Assembly: GCF_021033825.1 (NCBI RefSeq)
Contig: NZ_JAIFXZ010000002.1
Coordinates: 372,001-436,000, forward strand
Source: Dietzia aurantiaca
GTDB taxonomy: Bacteria > Actinomycetota > Actinomycetes > Mycobacteriales > Mycobacteriaceae
DNA: 64,000 nucleotides
Direction: 5' to 3'
Shown: one piece after another, positions 8,579 through 16,197 of the stretch
How positions within the stretch are numbered: the first letter of the stretch is position 1
Layout of the letters: the number at the start of each line of letters is the position of its first letter
The notes under the pieces: generated by a model
The model's database searches: none
Seen by the model: only the letters and a program-made list of their open reading frames with translations
What the model was told of the DNA's origin: nothing
Program-made: the position numbers and the translations under genes

Positions 8579-8637
8579 GTCCGCGGCATCGTCCAACGGT
8601 GCGCCCACGCGCGTTGTGACCGTAGGATCTGCAGACC

Positions 8638-9573
8638 ATGCGGAGCCGCCACGTCAGTGTCGTCGTCCATCGCCCCGTCGATGAGGTCTATGACCTCGCC
8701 GGCGACCCGACCCGCCTACCGGAATGGGCTGCGGGCCTGGCGACCGGCGAGGCGATGATCCACGACGACGAGTTCGTGGTCGAGTCCCCGATGGGACGCG
8801 TCCGCGTGCGTTTCGTCGATCGCAACCCGCTGGGTGTCCTCGACCATGAGGTGACGCTGCCCGACGGGACGCGCGTCCACAACCCGATGCGGGTCCTCCC
8901 CCACCCGGCCGGTGCCGAGGTCGTGTTCTCGATCCGACAACTCGAGGGCGACGACGACGAGGATTTCGAACGCGACTGCGCGATGGTGGCCGCGGATCTC
9001 GGCCGTCTCAAGCGTCTCCTCGAGAGATCGCCGGTCTGCGGCGTCACCAGGCCTGCCGGGGGCGAGGCCACAACGGCCGAGATCAGGATCGCATCCCCGG
9101 TAGACGCCGCCGGGGTCGCGCTGCTGCTCCACGAGTTCAACACGGAGTTCGACTGCCCCTCCCCGACCCCGGCGGAGGGGGAGCGTCGATTCGATGCCCT
9201 GCTGCGGCGGAAGGACGTCCTCGTCGTCGTCGCCGGTCGTTCCTCCACGACGTCCGCGCACGGCGACGGCTGCGCAGGCGACCCCGAGGACATCGGCTTC
9301 GCACTCCTCACCTTCAGGCCCACGCCCTACTGGGACGGACCGTTGGCCCAACTCGAGGACCTCTACATCCGTCCGGCACACCGCTCGGCCGGCGTCGGGA
9401 GCGCGATACTCGACCGGGCCCTCGCCGAGGTCCGGGTCCGGGGAGGCGAGGAGCTGCACATCAACGTCGACTCCGACGACATCGACGCTCGCAGGTTCTA
9501 CGCCCGACACGGGTTCTCCGACGTCGACCCGGACTCGGGTTCCGGGATGCGCTGTTATCTACGTCAGCTGTAG
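8638..9573 (+). CDS. SRPBCC-GNAT fusion protein
   Basis: 311 residues with two domains. Residues 1-130 look like a polyketide-cyclase/START-type SRPBCC fold: VSVVVHRPVDEVYDLAGDP, then the L-EWAAGL turn, strands around 45-100, and a long C-terminal helix with DCAMVAADLGRLKRLLE. Residues 145-311 are a GNAT acetyltransferase: IRIASPVDAAGVALLLHEF, then QLEDLYIRPAHRSAGVGSAI with the R-x-x-G-x-G acetyl-CoA loop at about 249-254, and ARRFYARHGF. I see no internal start codon with a ribosome-binding site that would separate them. The fusion suggests that a bound ligand controls or supplies the acetyl-transfer reaction, which is inference. It is convergent with the thioesterase gene, with a 13-base gap. 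Confidence 0.82.
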   Translation: MRSRHVSVVVHRPVDEVYDLAGDPTRLPEWAAGLATGEAMIHDDEFVVESPMGRVRVRFVDRNPLGVLDHEVTLPDGTRVHNPMRVLPHPAGAEVVFSIRQLEGDDDEDFERDCAMVAADLGRLKRLLERSPVCGVTRPAGGEATTAEIRIASPVDAAGVALLLHEFNTEFDCPSPTPAEGERRFDALLRRKDVLVVVAGRSSTTSAHGDGCAGDPEDIGFALLTFRPTPYWDGPLAQLEDLYIRPAHRSAGVGSAILDRALAEVRVRGGEELHINVDSDDIDARRFYARHGFSDVDPDSGSGMRCYLRQL

Positions 9574-9586
9574 AGGAGACGGCCGA

Positions 9587-10354
9587 TCACGGCCGAACGG
9601 TGAGTGACTGCGCGATGGTGCCGAGCGGGCCGAACTCGTCGTGAATCACGCTCGCGGTCAGCCCCAGGCCGCCGGGACCGAAGGTGACCCGGGTGTCGTA
9701 GCCCAGCCACTCCCCCTGCGGCGGGCGGACCAGATGCGCTGACAGGTCGATGTTCGGGTAGTGCACAGCGGTCGGGTCCGCGCGGATCGCCATGCCGTTC
9801 GCGATGTCGAACAGGGCGGCCATCCGCGCGGTCGTGCTGACCTCCTCGCCCGCCAGCAGCGGCACGTCGGTGCGCACCCAGTAGCGCGACCGCCCCGGGC
9901 CGTCAGAGATGCGACGAACCTGAGCTGAGGCGAGGTAGCCGCCCCGCCAGACCGTGGTGGGATCCCAGGGCTCCATCTGATCCGGGGGCGGAATGGGGTC
10001 GAAGCCGTCCCCGGCGATACCGGCGGTATCGCGGGACTGCTGCAGCCACGCCCGCATCCGGATGCCGGTACGACCACGTTGGGAGTAGGTGACCTCGACC
10101 AGTTCGATTGTCCGTCCCGGCCGGATCACCTCGACCGCCACGTCGACCGCGTCCATGGGGACGACCCCCAGGAGTTCGTAGGACAGACGGGAGATGACCA
10201 TGGGATCGTCGCGACGGGCGGCGAGGTCCGACTCGACCGCGTGGGCGAGCAGCCCCAGGGCGGGGCCGATGTGCTGGGTCGACTCGTCCCACGCGCCGCT
10301 GACGTGCTCGGTGGGGCGGAACCGGGCCGCACTGAGTCGTTCGAAGTAGGCCAT
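9587..10354 (-). CDS. Thioesterase family protein (double hotdog, TesB-like)
   Basis: 255 residues, the usual length of the 4HBT_3/TesB-like double-hotdog proteins of Actinobacteria. Seen: AWDESTQHIGPALGLLAHAVE near the N-terminus, RLSYELLGVVP, the PGRTIELVEVTYSQ-GR strand pair, and the second hotdog with ARMAALFDIANGMA and YPNIDLSAHLVRPPQGEWLG. Acts on acyl-CoA thioesters, with unknown chain length. It is divergent from a MaoC-family gene (65-base gap), so a shared promoter region and a common acyl-CoA theme are likely. Its stop codon lies in the loop of a small CGGCCG hairpin shared with the convergent gene. Confidence 0.86.
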   Translation of the reverse strand: MAYFERLSAARFRPTEHVSGAWDESTQHIGPALGLLAHAVESDLAARRDDPMVISRLSYELLGVVPMDAVDVAVEVIRPGRTIELVEVTYSQRGRTGIRMRAWLQQSRDTAGIAGDGFDPIPPPDQMEPWDPTTVWRGGYLASAQVRRISDGPGRSRYWVRTDVPLLAGEEVSTTARMAALFDIANGMAIRADPTAVHYPNIDLSAHLVRPPQGEWLGYDTRVTFGPGGLGLTASVIHDEFGPLGTIAQSLTVRP

Positions 10355-10419
10355 CCCCGCCCTCCAGTCGGTGAATCGTGGTTAACTCAAACCCTACACG
10401 CGCTACGCGAGGAGAAGAC

Positions 10420-10902
10420 ATGAACGACGAGACCTTCGACGAGTTCACCGCACCGATCGACGACAGGTACCTCGAGGACTACGCCGAGGGGGGCCGCTAC
10501 CGCTTCGGCGAGGAATCGGTGGACGCCGACGAGATCGTCGCGTTCGCGCACAGGTACGACCCCCAGAGCATCCACACCGACCCGGAGGCCGCGGCGGGCG
10601 GCCCGTTCGGCGGGCTCATCGCCAGCGGGTGGCAGACCGCCGCGCTGATGATGCGGCTGTTCGCGGACAACTACCTCACCAGCGTGGCCAGCCTGGCCTC
10701 ACCCGGCGTCGACGAGCTCCGATGGGTCCGGCCCCTGCGCCCGGGCGACCGGCTCACCCTGATCTGCGAGACCACGGGAGTGCGTCCGTCTCGGACCAAG
10801 CCGGACCGCGGGATCCTCACCACGGACGTCACGCTCATCAACCAGAACGCGGAGCCGATCCTCACCGCGACCGCGATGAACATGGTCGCCCGGCGACGCT
10901 GA
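10420..10902 (+). CDS. MaoC family dehydratase
   Basis: 160 residues from the ATG at 10420, just behind GAGGAGAAG. The hydratase-2 motif is present: FAHRYDPQSIHTDPEAA (catalytic Asp and His) followed by GGPFGGLIASGWQT. The later part has ELRWVRPLRPGDRL and a strand ending in TAMNMVARR. MaoC-like single-hotdog enzymes hydrate enoyl-CoAs or act on related acyl thioesters. It is divergent from the thioesterase gene and followed by a clear bidirectional terminator. Confidence 0.93.
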   Translation: MNDETFDEFTAPIDDRYLEDYAEGGRYRFGEESVDADEIVAFAHRYDPQSIHTDPEAAAGGPFGGLIASGWQTAALMMRLFADNYLTSVASLASPGVDELRWVRPLRPGDRLTLICETTGVRPSRTKPDRGILTTDVTLINQNAEPILTATAMNMVARRR

Positions 10903-10915
10903 GCCCCCCGCCCCC

Positions 10916-10959
10916 CTGGAGCCGGCCCTGCTGACCGCGGTCGGCGGGTCCGGCTCCAG
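10916..10959. terminator. Bidirectional terminator between convergent genes
   Basis: A perfect 10-base inverted repeat CTGGAGCCGG / CCGGCTCCAG with a 24-base loop that can itself fold. It lies between the MaoC gene and the minus-strand oxidoreductase. Confidence 0.7.
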
Positions 10960-10974
10960 GCAGCCCGGCTCAAC

Positions 10975-11454
10975 TCACAAACGCGGCGTGAGGTGGAAGA
11001 TCGGCAGTAGTCGGGTCGTGCGCGCGGCGTAGTGCTCGTAGTTCGGCCACACCCGGACCGCCGCGGCCCACGCCGAGTCCCGATCAGCGTCCGAGAGTTC
11101 GCAGACGTCCACGGGAAGCCGGGCCCCGTAGACGCTCATCTCGACGAGTCCGTCGGCCGCCGCGCGGAGGTTGTAGACCCATGCCGGCGTCTTCTCTCCA
11201 CCCCAGTTGGAGCCGATGATGATCAACCCGTTGTTCCACGAGGCGCACAGAAGCGGTGTGCTTCGGATCGCGCCACTCCTGCGGCCCGGCACGTGGAGAG
11301 TGAGAGTGGGGAGCCCGGCGACCCGCAGGAGGGGCAGGCGCCCCCCGGAGACGCGGGACATCCAGGTGTCGACCGTCACCACGAGAGAGGAGTTCTCTCG
11401 GGTCGCGTCCTGCCGCCCTAACCAGATCGCGACCGGGGTGAGAATATTGCTCAT
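10975..11454 (-). CDS. Nitroreductase-family deazaflavin-dependent oxidoreductase, second copy
   Basis: 159 residues. The Ddn-type split barrel is recognisable from LPLLRVAGLPTLTLHVPGRRSG, IRSTPLLC, IIIGSNWGGEKTPAWVYNL (deazaflavin-binding strand and loop) and WPNYEHYAARTTRLLPIFHL at the C-terminus. It has a longer N-terminal helix (about 35 residues) than the copy at 4741, similar to quinone-reducing members that associate with the membrane. Cofactor F420 is inferred from the family. It is convergent with the MaoC gene, with the methyltransferase homologue upstream. Confidence 0.88.
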   Translation of the reverse strand: MSNILTPVAIWLGRQDATRENSSLVVTVDTWMSRVSGGRLPLLRVAGLPTLTLHVPGRRSGAIRSTPLLCASWNNGLIIIGSNWGGEKTPAWVYNLRAAADGLVEMSVYGARLPVDVCELSDADRDSAWAAAVRVWPNYEHYAARTTRLLPIFHLTPRL

Positions 11455-11487
11455 GGGCAGAGCCTATTGCCCCGGCTGCCTCATGAG

Positions 11488-12804
11488 CTAGACGGCGGTG
11501 TCGGGGACGTCCGCCAACACCTGGACGGACTCCACCCAGCCGTGGCGCATCCCCGCCTCCATCGCGGCCAGGTGGAACGCCCACATCCGACGATAGACCG
11601 CGTCGAAGCCGAGCGCCGCGGCATCTCTTCCTCTGAGCGCGAACGACTCCGACCAGAGACGGACCGTTTCCGCGTGATGCGCGGTCATCTCGATCCGTCC
11701 GCGCAACCGCAGTCGGGACGAACGCGCGATCATCTCGACGAGGTCCGACCACGACGGCGCCGGACCCGCTTCGGCCACGTACTTCGATCCCCACGCCGCG
11801 AGTTCCACGTGGGCACGTTCAGGCCGTCCCGGGCACACCAACGCCTGGAACGCCATCCGGCCGCCCGGTTCCAGAAGGCGCTCCGCCACACCGACGACCC
11901 CGCCGATGCCGGCCAATCCGGATTCGACCCCGGGGTCGGTCGCCACCACCGCGTCGAGGGCACCTCCGGCCTCCGACGGCTCCCCCAGGAAGAGGGAGAC
12001 ACTGTCCTCCAGGCCCGCGGCCGCGAACCGCGAACCCAGCGCAGCGAGTCTCTCCGTGGACCCCGTCATGGTCCGCACGTGCGCACCTCGCTCAGCCGCA
12101 CGCATCGGCAATTCACCCCAGCCGGGTGTCGCGATGAGCACCCGGGCCCCCTCACCCACCCCCGCGAGGGTCAGGAGCATGTCCGCGGATCGTCGCTGGG
12201 CGTCGCCGAGGTCATTGCGTCGCGGCGGGGAGGCCGGCGCCTCGAGGTGGACGACGTCTGACCCGTCATCGAGACGGGTTCGTGTCCGAGCGCCTGAGGC
12301 GAAGACCGCGCCGGAGGTCGACATGGTCTCATCGGTGTACAGCGACGTGAGCGCACCCGGGACCGAGTCCTCCAGCGGTACCTGCTGCGCCCGATCGCGG
12401 CGCCCCCCGGCTCCGGAGTGGCCCCGCCCGTCGCGACCGAACGCCCGCTCCCCCGGGTCGGCGCAGTCCGGATTGTCGGCGATCCACGGCGCGAGAGCGG
12501 CGATAGCCGCACCGAGCTCCGCGGTCGCCCACTCACCCGCCATGAAGGACTCGCCGAGCCCCACGACTCCGGCGGCGGCCAGTCGCGCCCAGAAGTGGTC
12601 TGGGTCCCTCAAGACCACCCGCACGTCCGCGTCGTAGTCACCTGCGGCCGACGAGTCCGGGTAGTCGATGCGTATACCGAGATCACGTGCGGCGCGGCGC
12701 AACGACTGCGCGACGAGTCCGGCTGAACTCCCCCCGACACCGGCGGGCGGGGCCAGGGCAGGCCAGCGTTCCAGGTCGACGGTCTGCGGTTCGACTCTGA
12801 CCAC
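11488..12804 (-). CDS. Cyclopropane-fatty-acid-synthase-like methyltransferase with degraded active-site motifs
   Basis: 438 residues. A GTG at 12819 opens the frame, but AGGAGG six bases before the GTG at 12804 fixes the start there. Architecture is that of the Cfa/UfaA1 family: N-terminal domain with GVVGLGESFMAGEW (about 79-92), then LTSLYTDETMSTSGAVF (about 152-168), a Rossmann methyltransferase domain, and the C-terminal FDAVYRRMWAFHLAAMEAGM. The active-site positions are altered. The conserved YSCA Cys is replaced by STSGA, the SAM motif GCGWG reads TPGWG (about 226-230), and the VSIEM-E-VG segment is VVATDPGVESG. In the family the Cys and Glu bind the catalytic bicarbonate. It is probably catalytically weak, or adapted to another reaction. 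Confidence 0.78.
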   Translation of the reverse strand: MVRVEPQTVDLERWPALAPPAGVGGSSAGLVAQSLRRAARDLGIRIDYPDSSAAGDYDADVRVVLRDPDHFWARLAAAGVVGLGESFMAGEWATAELGAAIAALAPWIADNPDCADPGERAFGRDGRGHSGAGGRRDRAQQVPLEDSVPGALTSLYTDETMSTSGAVFASGARTRTRLDDGSDVVHLEAPASPPRRNDLGDAQRRSADMLLTLAGVGEGARVLIATPGWGELPMRAAERGAHVRTMTGSTERLAALGSRFAAAGLEDSVSLFLGEPSEAGGALDAVVATDPGVESGLAGIGGVVGVAERLLEPGGRMAFQALVCPGRPERAHVELAAWGSKYVAEAGPAPSWSDLVEMIARSSRLRLRGRIEMTAHHAETVRLWSESFALRGRDAAALGFDAVYRRMWAFHLAAMEAGMRHGWVESVQVLADVPDTAV

Positions 12805-13029
12805 CGGTTCCCTCCTCACGGGGCTCGCCTGAACCTGGACCGTACCGCCGCCGGTCGACGGGGGCGGGCAGGCGCGTCGGGGGCGCCGGACTGTGATCCT
12901 CCCGCCTCCTCGTGCGCGCTGTGCGCGCGACCACTATCCTTGGAACCCGTGCCCGCGCGATTCCCGCGAGCCCTGAACAGCGATGAGGCCACTGCGCCCC
13001 GACCTACACCGAGCCTCACAGGAGCCACC

Positions 13030-14490
13030 ATGACCGAGCCCGCATCCGACCAGGTCACCGCAGCCACGCCGGTGCCCCGCCGGCACCGTGTCGTCATCAT
13101 CGGCTCCGGCTTCGGAGGCCTGTTCGCTGCGCAGCAGTTGGAGAAGGCCGACGTCGACGTGACGCTGATCGCCAAGACCGGGCACCACCTCTTCCAGCCC
13201 CTGCTGTACCAGGTGGCGACCGGGATCCTGTCCGTCGGTGAGATCGCCCCACCGACGCGATTGATCCTGCGCGACCAGAAGAACGCGACCGTGGTCCTCG
13301 GCGATGTGAACAAGATCGATGTCGCCGGCAAGCGTGTTCACGCCACCGCCGGTCACATCGCCTTCGACCTGGAGTACGACAGCCTGGTCGTGGCCGCCGG
13401 CGCCAACCAATCCTACTTCGGTAACGACCACTTCGAGCGCTGGGCGCCCGGCATGAAGACGGTCGACGACGCCCTCGAGCTGCGCAGTCGCATCCTGGGC
13501 TGCTTCGAGCAGGCCGAGGTCATCGACGACGAGGACGAGCGCCGCCGGCTCCTGACCTTCATCATCGTCGGCGCCGGCCCCACGGGCGTCGAGATGGCCG
13601 GCCAGGTGGCCGAGCTGGCCCAGCACACCCTCAAGGACAGTTTCCGGCGTATCGATCCCGCCTCGGCCCGCGTCATCCTGCTGGACGCCGCGCCGGCCGT
13701 GCTTCCTCCCTTCGGCAACAATCTCGGCAATGCGGCCCGTGCCCGTCTGGAGAAGATGGGCGTCGAGATCCAGCTCAACGCGATGGTCACCGATGTCGAC
13801 TACAACGGCATCGAAGTGAAGGATCCCGACGGCTCGGTCCGGCGAATCGATGCCTCCTGCAAGATCTGGTCCGCCGGTGTGAAGGCGAGCCCGCTCGGTC
13901 GGATGCTCGCCGACCAGACGGACGCCGAGATCGATCGGGCCGGCCGCGTCCTCGTCCGTAAGGACCTCTCGCTGCCCGGGCACCCCGAGATCTTCGTGGT
14001 GGGCGACATGATGAGTCTGGACAATCTGCCCGGCGTCGCCCAGGTCGCGATCCAGGGCGGAAAATACGCCGCCAAGCAGATCATCAACGAGGTCGAGAAG
14101 GGCAAGACGCCGGCCGACCGGCCCCCGTTCAAGTACTTCGACAAGGGCTCCATGGCCACTGTCTCCCGGTACAGCGCCGTGGTGAAGATGGGAAAGATCG
14201 AGATCTCCGGCTTCATCGCCTGGGTGATGTGGCTGATCGTCCACCTGGCATACCTGATCGGCTTCAAGAACCGCATCACCACCATGTTCTCCTGGGGAAT
14301 GCACATGGGCGGCGACCATCGCTCCCAGCTGACCTCGACCAAGCAGTGGGTGTACGCGCGACAGGCGATCGAGCGGGTCGCCGCCGACGAAGCCGCGGCG
14401 CTGCGCACTGCGGAGCAGGCCCGGCGCGACTCGGCGGCGACCGACAGCAATGCCGACCGCGCGGGACAGGACGCCGAGTCCGTGCATTAG
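13030..14490 (+). CDS. ndh: Type II NADH:quinone dehydrogenase
   Basis: 486 residues from the ATG behind ACAGGAGCC. The frame is open upstream, but similarity starts near residue 17. Two Rossmann motifs: FAD loop VVIIGSGFGGLFAAQQL and NADH loop FIIVGAGPTGVEMAGQVAEL. Other Ndh marks are HHLFQPLLYQVATGIL, IFVVGDMM and the quinone-site AQVAIQGGKYAAKQI. A C-terminal amphipathic/hydrophobic stretch (GFIAWVMWLIVHLAYLIGF) anchors the enzyme to the inner membrane face. It passes electrons from NADH to menaquinone without proton pumping. Divergent from the methyltransferase gene over 225 bases. A strong terminator follows. Confidence 0.95.
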   Translation: MTEPASDQVTAATPVPRRHRVVIIGSGFGGLFAAQQLEKADVDVTLIAKTGHHLFQPLLYQVATGILSVGEIAPPTRLILRDQKNATVVLGDVNKIDVAGKRVHATAGHIAFDLEYDSLVVAAGANQSYFGNDHFERWAPGMKTVDDALELRSRILGCFEQAEVIDDEDERRRLLTFIIVGAGPTGVEMAGQVAELAQHTLKDSFRRIDPASARVILLDAAPAVLPPFGNNLGNAARARLEKMGVEIQLNAMVTDVDYNGIEVKDPDGSVRRIDASCKIWSAGVKASPLGRMLADQTDAEIDRAGRVLVRKDLSLPGHPEIFVVGDMMSLDNLPGVAQVAIQGGKYAAKQIINEVEKGKTPADRPPFKYFDKGSMATVSRYSAVVKMGKIEISGFIAWVMWLIVHLAYLIGFKNRITTMFSWGMHMGGDHRSQLTSTKQWVYARQAIERVAADEAAALRTAEQARRDSAATDSNADRAGQDAESVH

Positions 14491-14543
14491 CCGACGAGTC
14501 CGCCCGCCCGCTCCGGACCTCCACAGCCGGCCGCGGGTGGATA

Positions 14544-14584
14544 CGAGAAACCCCCGGCGGGAGTGTCCCGCCGGGGGTTTCTCG
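14544..14584. terminator. Strong bidirectional terminator after ndh
   Basis: A perfect 19-base stem, CGAGAAACCCCCGGCGGGA against its complement, with a GTG loop. The A- and T-tracts inside the stem serve both the plus-strand ndh and the minus-strand thioesterase. Confidence 0.92.
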
Positions 14585-14607
14585 CATCGTGCGATCCGTT
14601 CCCGGTG

Positions 14608-15021
14608 CTACTGGAGATTGGCGAGACGAACCTGACCGACCGCGACGACCCGGTCCTGATCGTCAGCGATCTCAACCCGCCAGAGCTGCTGAGATCGCCC
14701 GCGGTGCACCGGGGTCCCGGTCGCGGTGAGTGTCCCCTCGGTGACCGCGCGCAGGAAATCGGTGGAGTTGTTGACGCCCACGACCCGGCCCTCGCCGCCC
14801 AGCCACACGGAGCCCGCCACGCTCGCGACCGTCTCCGCGATCGCGCAGTACACGCCGCCGTGGACGATCCCGTGCGGCTGATGGAGGTGCGGGCCGACCG
14901 GAACGGTCACGACTACTCGATCCGGGCTCACGTCGCGGTACTCCAGACCGATCACCCCGCCGAAGCCCACATCCTCATGCTCGCGGACCTGCCTGATCAC
15001 ATCGCTGTTCGTCTCCGACAT
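14608..15021 (-). CDS. PaaI family thioesterase
   Basis: 137 residues, a complete single hotdog domain. HLHQPHGIVHGGVYCAIAETVASVAG contains the HGG and downstream Glu of the PaaI/MenI thioesterase active site. GRVVGVNNSTDFLRAVTEGTLTATGTP and WRVEIADDQDRVVAVGQVRL complete the fold. Family members hydrolyse phenylacetyl-CoA, DHNA-CoA or other aryl/acyl-CoA thioesters, and the substrate here is not determined. It sits downstream of an unrelated minus-strand gene, from which it is separated by a hairpin. Confidence 0.92.
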   Translation of the reverse strand: MSETNSDVIRQVREHEDVGFGGVIGLEYRDVSPDRVVVTVPVGPHLHQPHGIVHGGVYCAIAETVASVAGSVWLGGEGRVVGVNNSTDFLRAVTEGTLTATGTPVHRGRSQQLWRVEIADDQDRVVAVGQVRLANLQ

Positions 15022-15037
15022 CTGACCTCTTCTCCCG

Positions 15038-15080
15038 GCCCGGGCACTCCGGGCGACCGTCCGGCCCGGAGTGCCCGGGC
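15038..15080 (-). terminator. Hairpin after the 254-residue unknown gene
   Basis: A perfect 16-base inverted repeat, GCCCGGGCACTCCGGG and its complement, with an 11-base loop. It sits between two minus-strand genes, so it should end transcription of the gene at 15134. The sequence CGGGCGACCGTCC occurs twice here. Confidence 0.75.
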
Positions 15081-15133
15081 GACCGTCCAGAGGCTACCCG
15101 CGCGCTCGACATGGGGAGGCGCGTCAGGGCATG

Positions 15134-15898
15134 TCAGCGAACCGAACGCCACCCGCGGTCGCGGACCGGGATCGGACCGGCGCCCGGCGTACGGGGCAGG
15201 CGGCTCCGCTTTCGCACCGCCAGACCGGAGTCGTGCAAGGCCTGCAGCACGAGCTGCCCGCGTCGGTACCCGATCTCGGGGCTGGTCCCCGCGAAAGTCG
15301 GGACGATCGTCGCGGCACCCAGAACGCTCTCGCCGGCCACCGACCACAGCGTCTCCTGGCTACAGTTGCTCACCTCGGCGAGCCCGGCGAACACGGTCGA
15401 CAGCGTGCCCCGCGCGCGGCAGGCCAGCCACTGGGCGAGCGCCTGCTCGCACGGCAGCACGACCGTGCCGGGCGAGCCGGCGCACGGGTCGTCCCGCAGG
15501 ACCCGCAGCGTCGTGTCGCGAACGCCCGCCCAGTCGAGGCCCCCCTCGATGTCCGTCCGCACAGCCATGTTCTCGGCGCCGGTGTCCCAGACCCGTCCGA
15601 TGGTCACGAAACTCGCGACCGCACGGCCGAGAACTCCATGGGTGAACGCCTCCGCCACGAGATAGGTGGAAAATCGCATATCGCCGGAATCCGCGAAGTA
15701 GTTGCGGAACATCAGTTCCACCCGACCGCCGTTCACGGCGTCCTCGAGCGGGACCCAGCGGCGACGGGACTGGGTCCCGAGGTCCGCCATCGAATAGAAC
15801 TTCGGGTATCCGGCCCGAAACGTGCCGAGCTTCTCGGTCGTGTCCTCGAACACCGTGCTCATACCAACCATCTGCCCAGGCAGAACGGAGCTGGTCAT
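15134..15898 (-). CDS. Protein of unknown function, 254 residues
   Basis: The start is the ATG at 15898, preceded by GGGGGAAG. The ORF can be extended upstream but loses protein-like character. The soluble protein has no signal peptide or membrane segment. Recognisable stretches are FRAGYPKFYSMADLGTQSRR, VELMFRNYFADSGDMRFSTY, FVTIGRVWDTGAEN and a Cys-containing part (DPCAGSP, VLPCEQALAQWLACRAR, NCSQETLW). It ends in a basic tail. I do not recognise a family. The 299-base region upstream, shared with gnd, carries three perfect short palindromes, so the gene may be regulated. It ends at a strong hairpin, which supports a real transcription unit. Confidence 0.65.
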   Translation of the reverse strand: MTSSVLPGQMVGMSTVFEDTTEKLGTFRAGYPKFYSMADLGTQSRRRWVPLEDAVNGGRVELMFRNYFADSGDMRFSTYLVAEAFTHGVLGRAVASFVTIGRVWDTGAENMAVRTDIEGGLDWAGVRDTTLRVLRDDPCAGSPGTVVLPCEQALAQWLACRARGTLSTVFAGLAEVSNCSQETLWSVAGESVLGAATIVPTFAGTSPEIGYRRGQLVLQALHDSGLAVRKRSRLPRTPGAGPIPVRDRGWRSVR

Positions 15899-16018
15899 AT
15901 CTGGTCTTCCCCCTGTGTATATCCCCACTTGACAGTGGCCGGCACCCCTCGGGATGGCACACCACGCGGTCCGATCCCCCCGTCCCGCAGTGGCGCCCGT
16001 CACCCGGCCCGGTACTAA

Positions 16019-16105
16019 GTGTTACAACACATCGCCACGCAACTCCAAGGATTTTCGGCCGGTTCCGTCAAACTCTGCACTGAGTGCAACTGTGATCTGT
16101 CAGAT
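16019..16105. promoter_or_regulatory. Cluster of three perfect short palindromes upstream of gnd
   Basis: In the 299-base gap between the unknown gene (minus) and gnd (plus): GTGTT-AC-AACAC at 16019-16030, TGCACT-G-AGTGCA at 16076-16088, and ATCTG-T-CAGAT at 16095-16105. The tract is clearly more AT-rich than its surroundings. These look like operator half-sites for dimeric regulators. Which gene they serve and which regulator binds are unknown. Confidence 0.4.
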
Positions 16106-16197
16106 AGTTCATAGAAGCCTCTCAGCAGCGAGTCCCCACCGGATCCTCCATCACCGCAGGTCCGCCGTGTCGAACGGCGTCGACTACCCTTGATCCC

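Noticed and set aside
12934-14487. Minus-strand open frame of 517 codons
   Set aside because: Antisense shadow of ndh, whose FAD and NADH motifs are on the plus strand.
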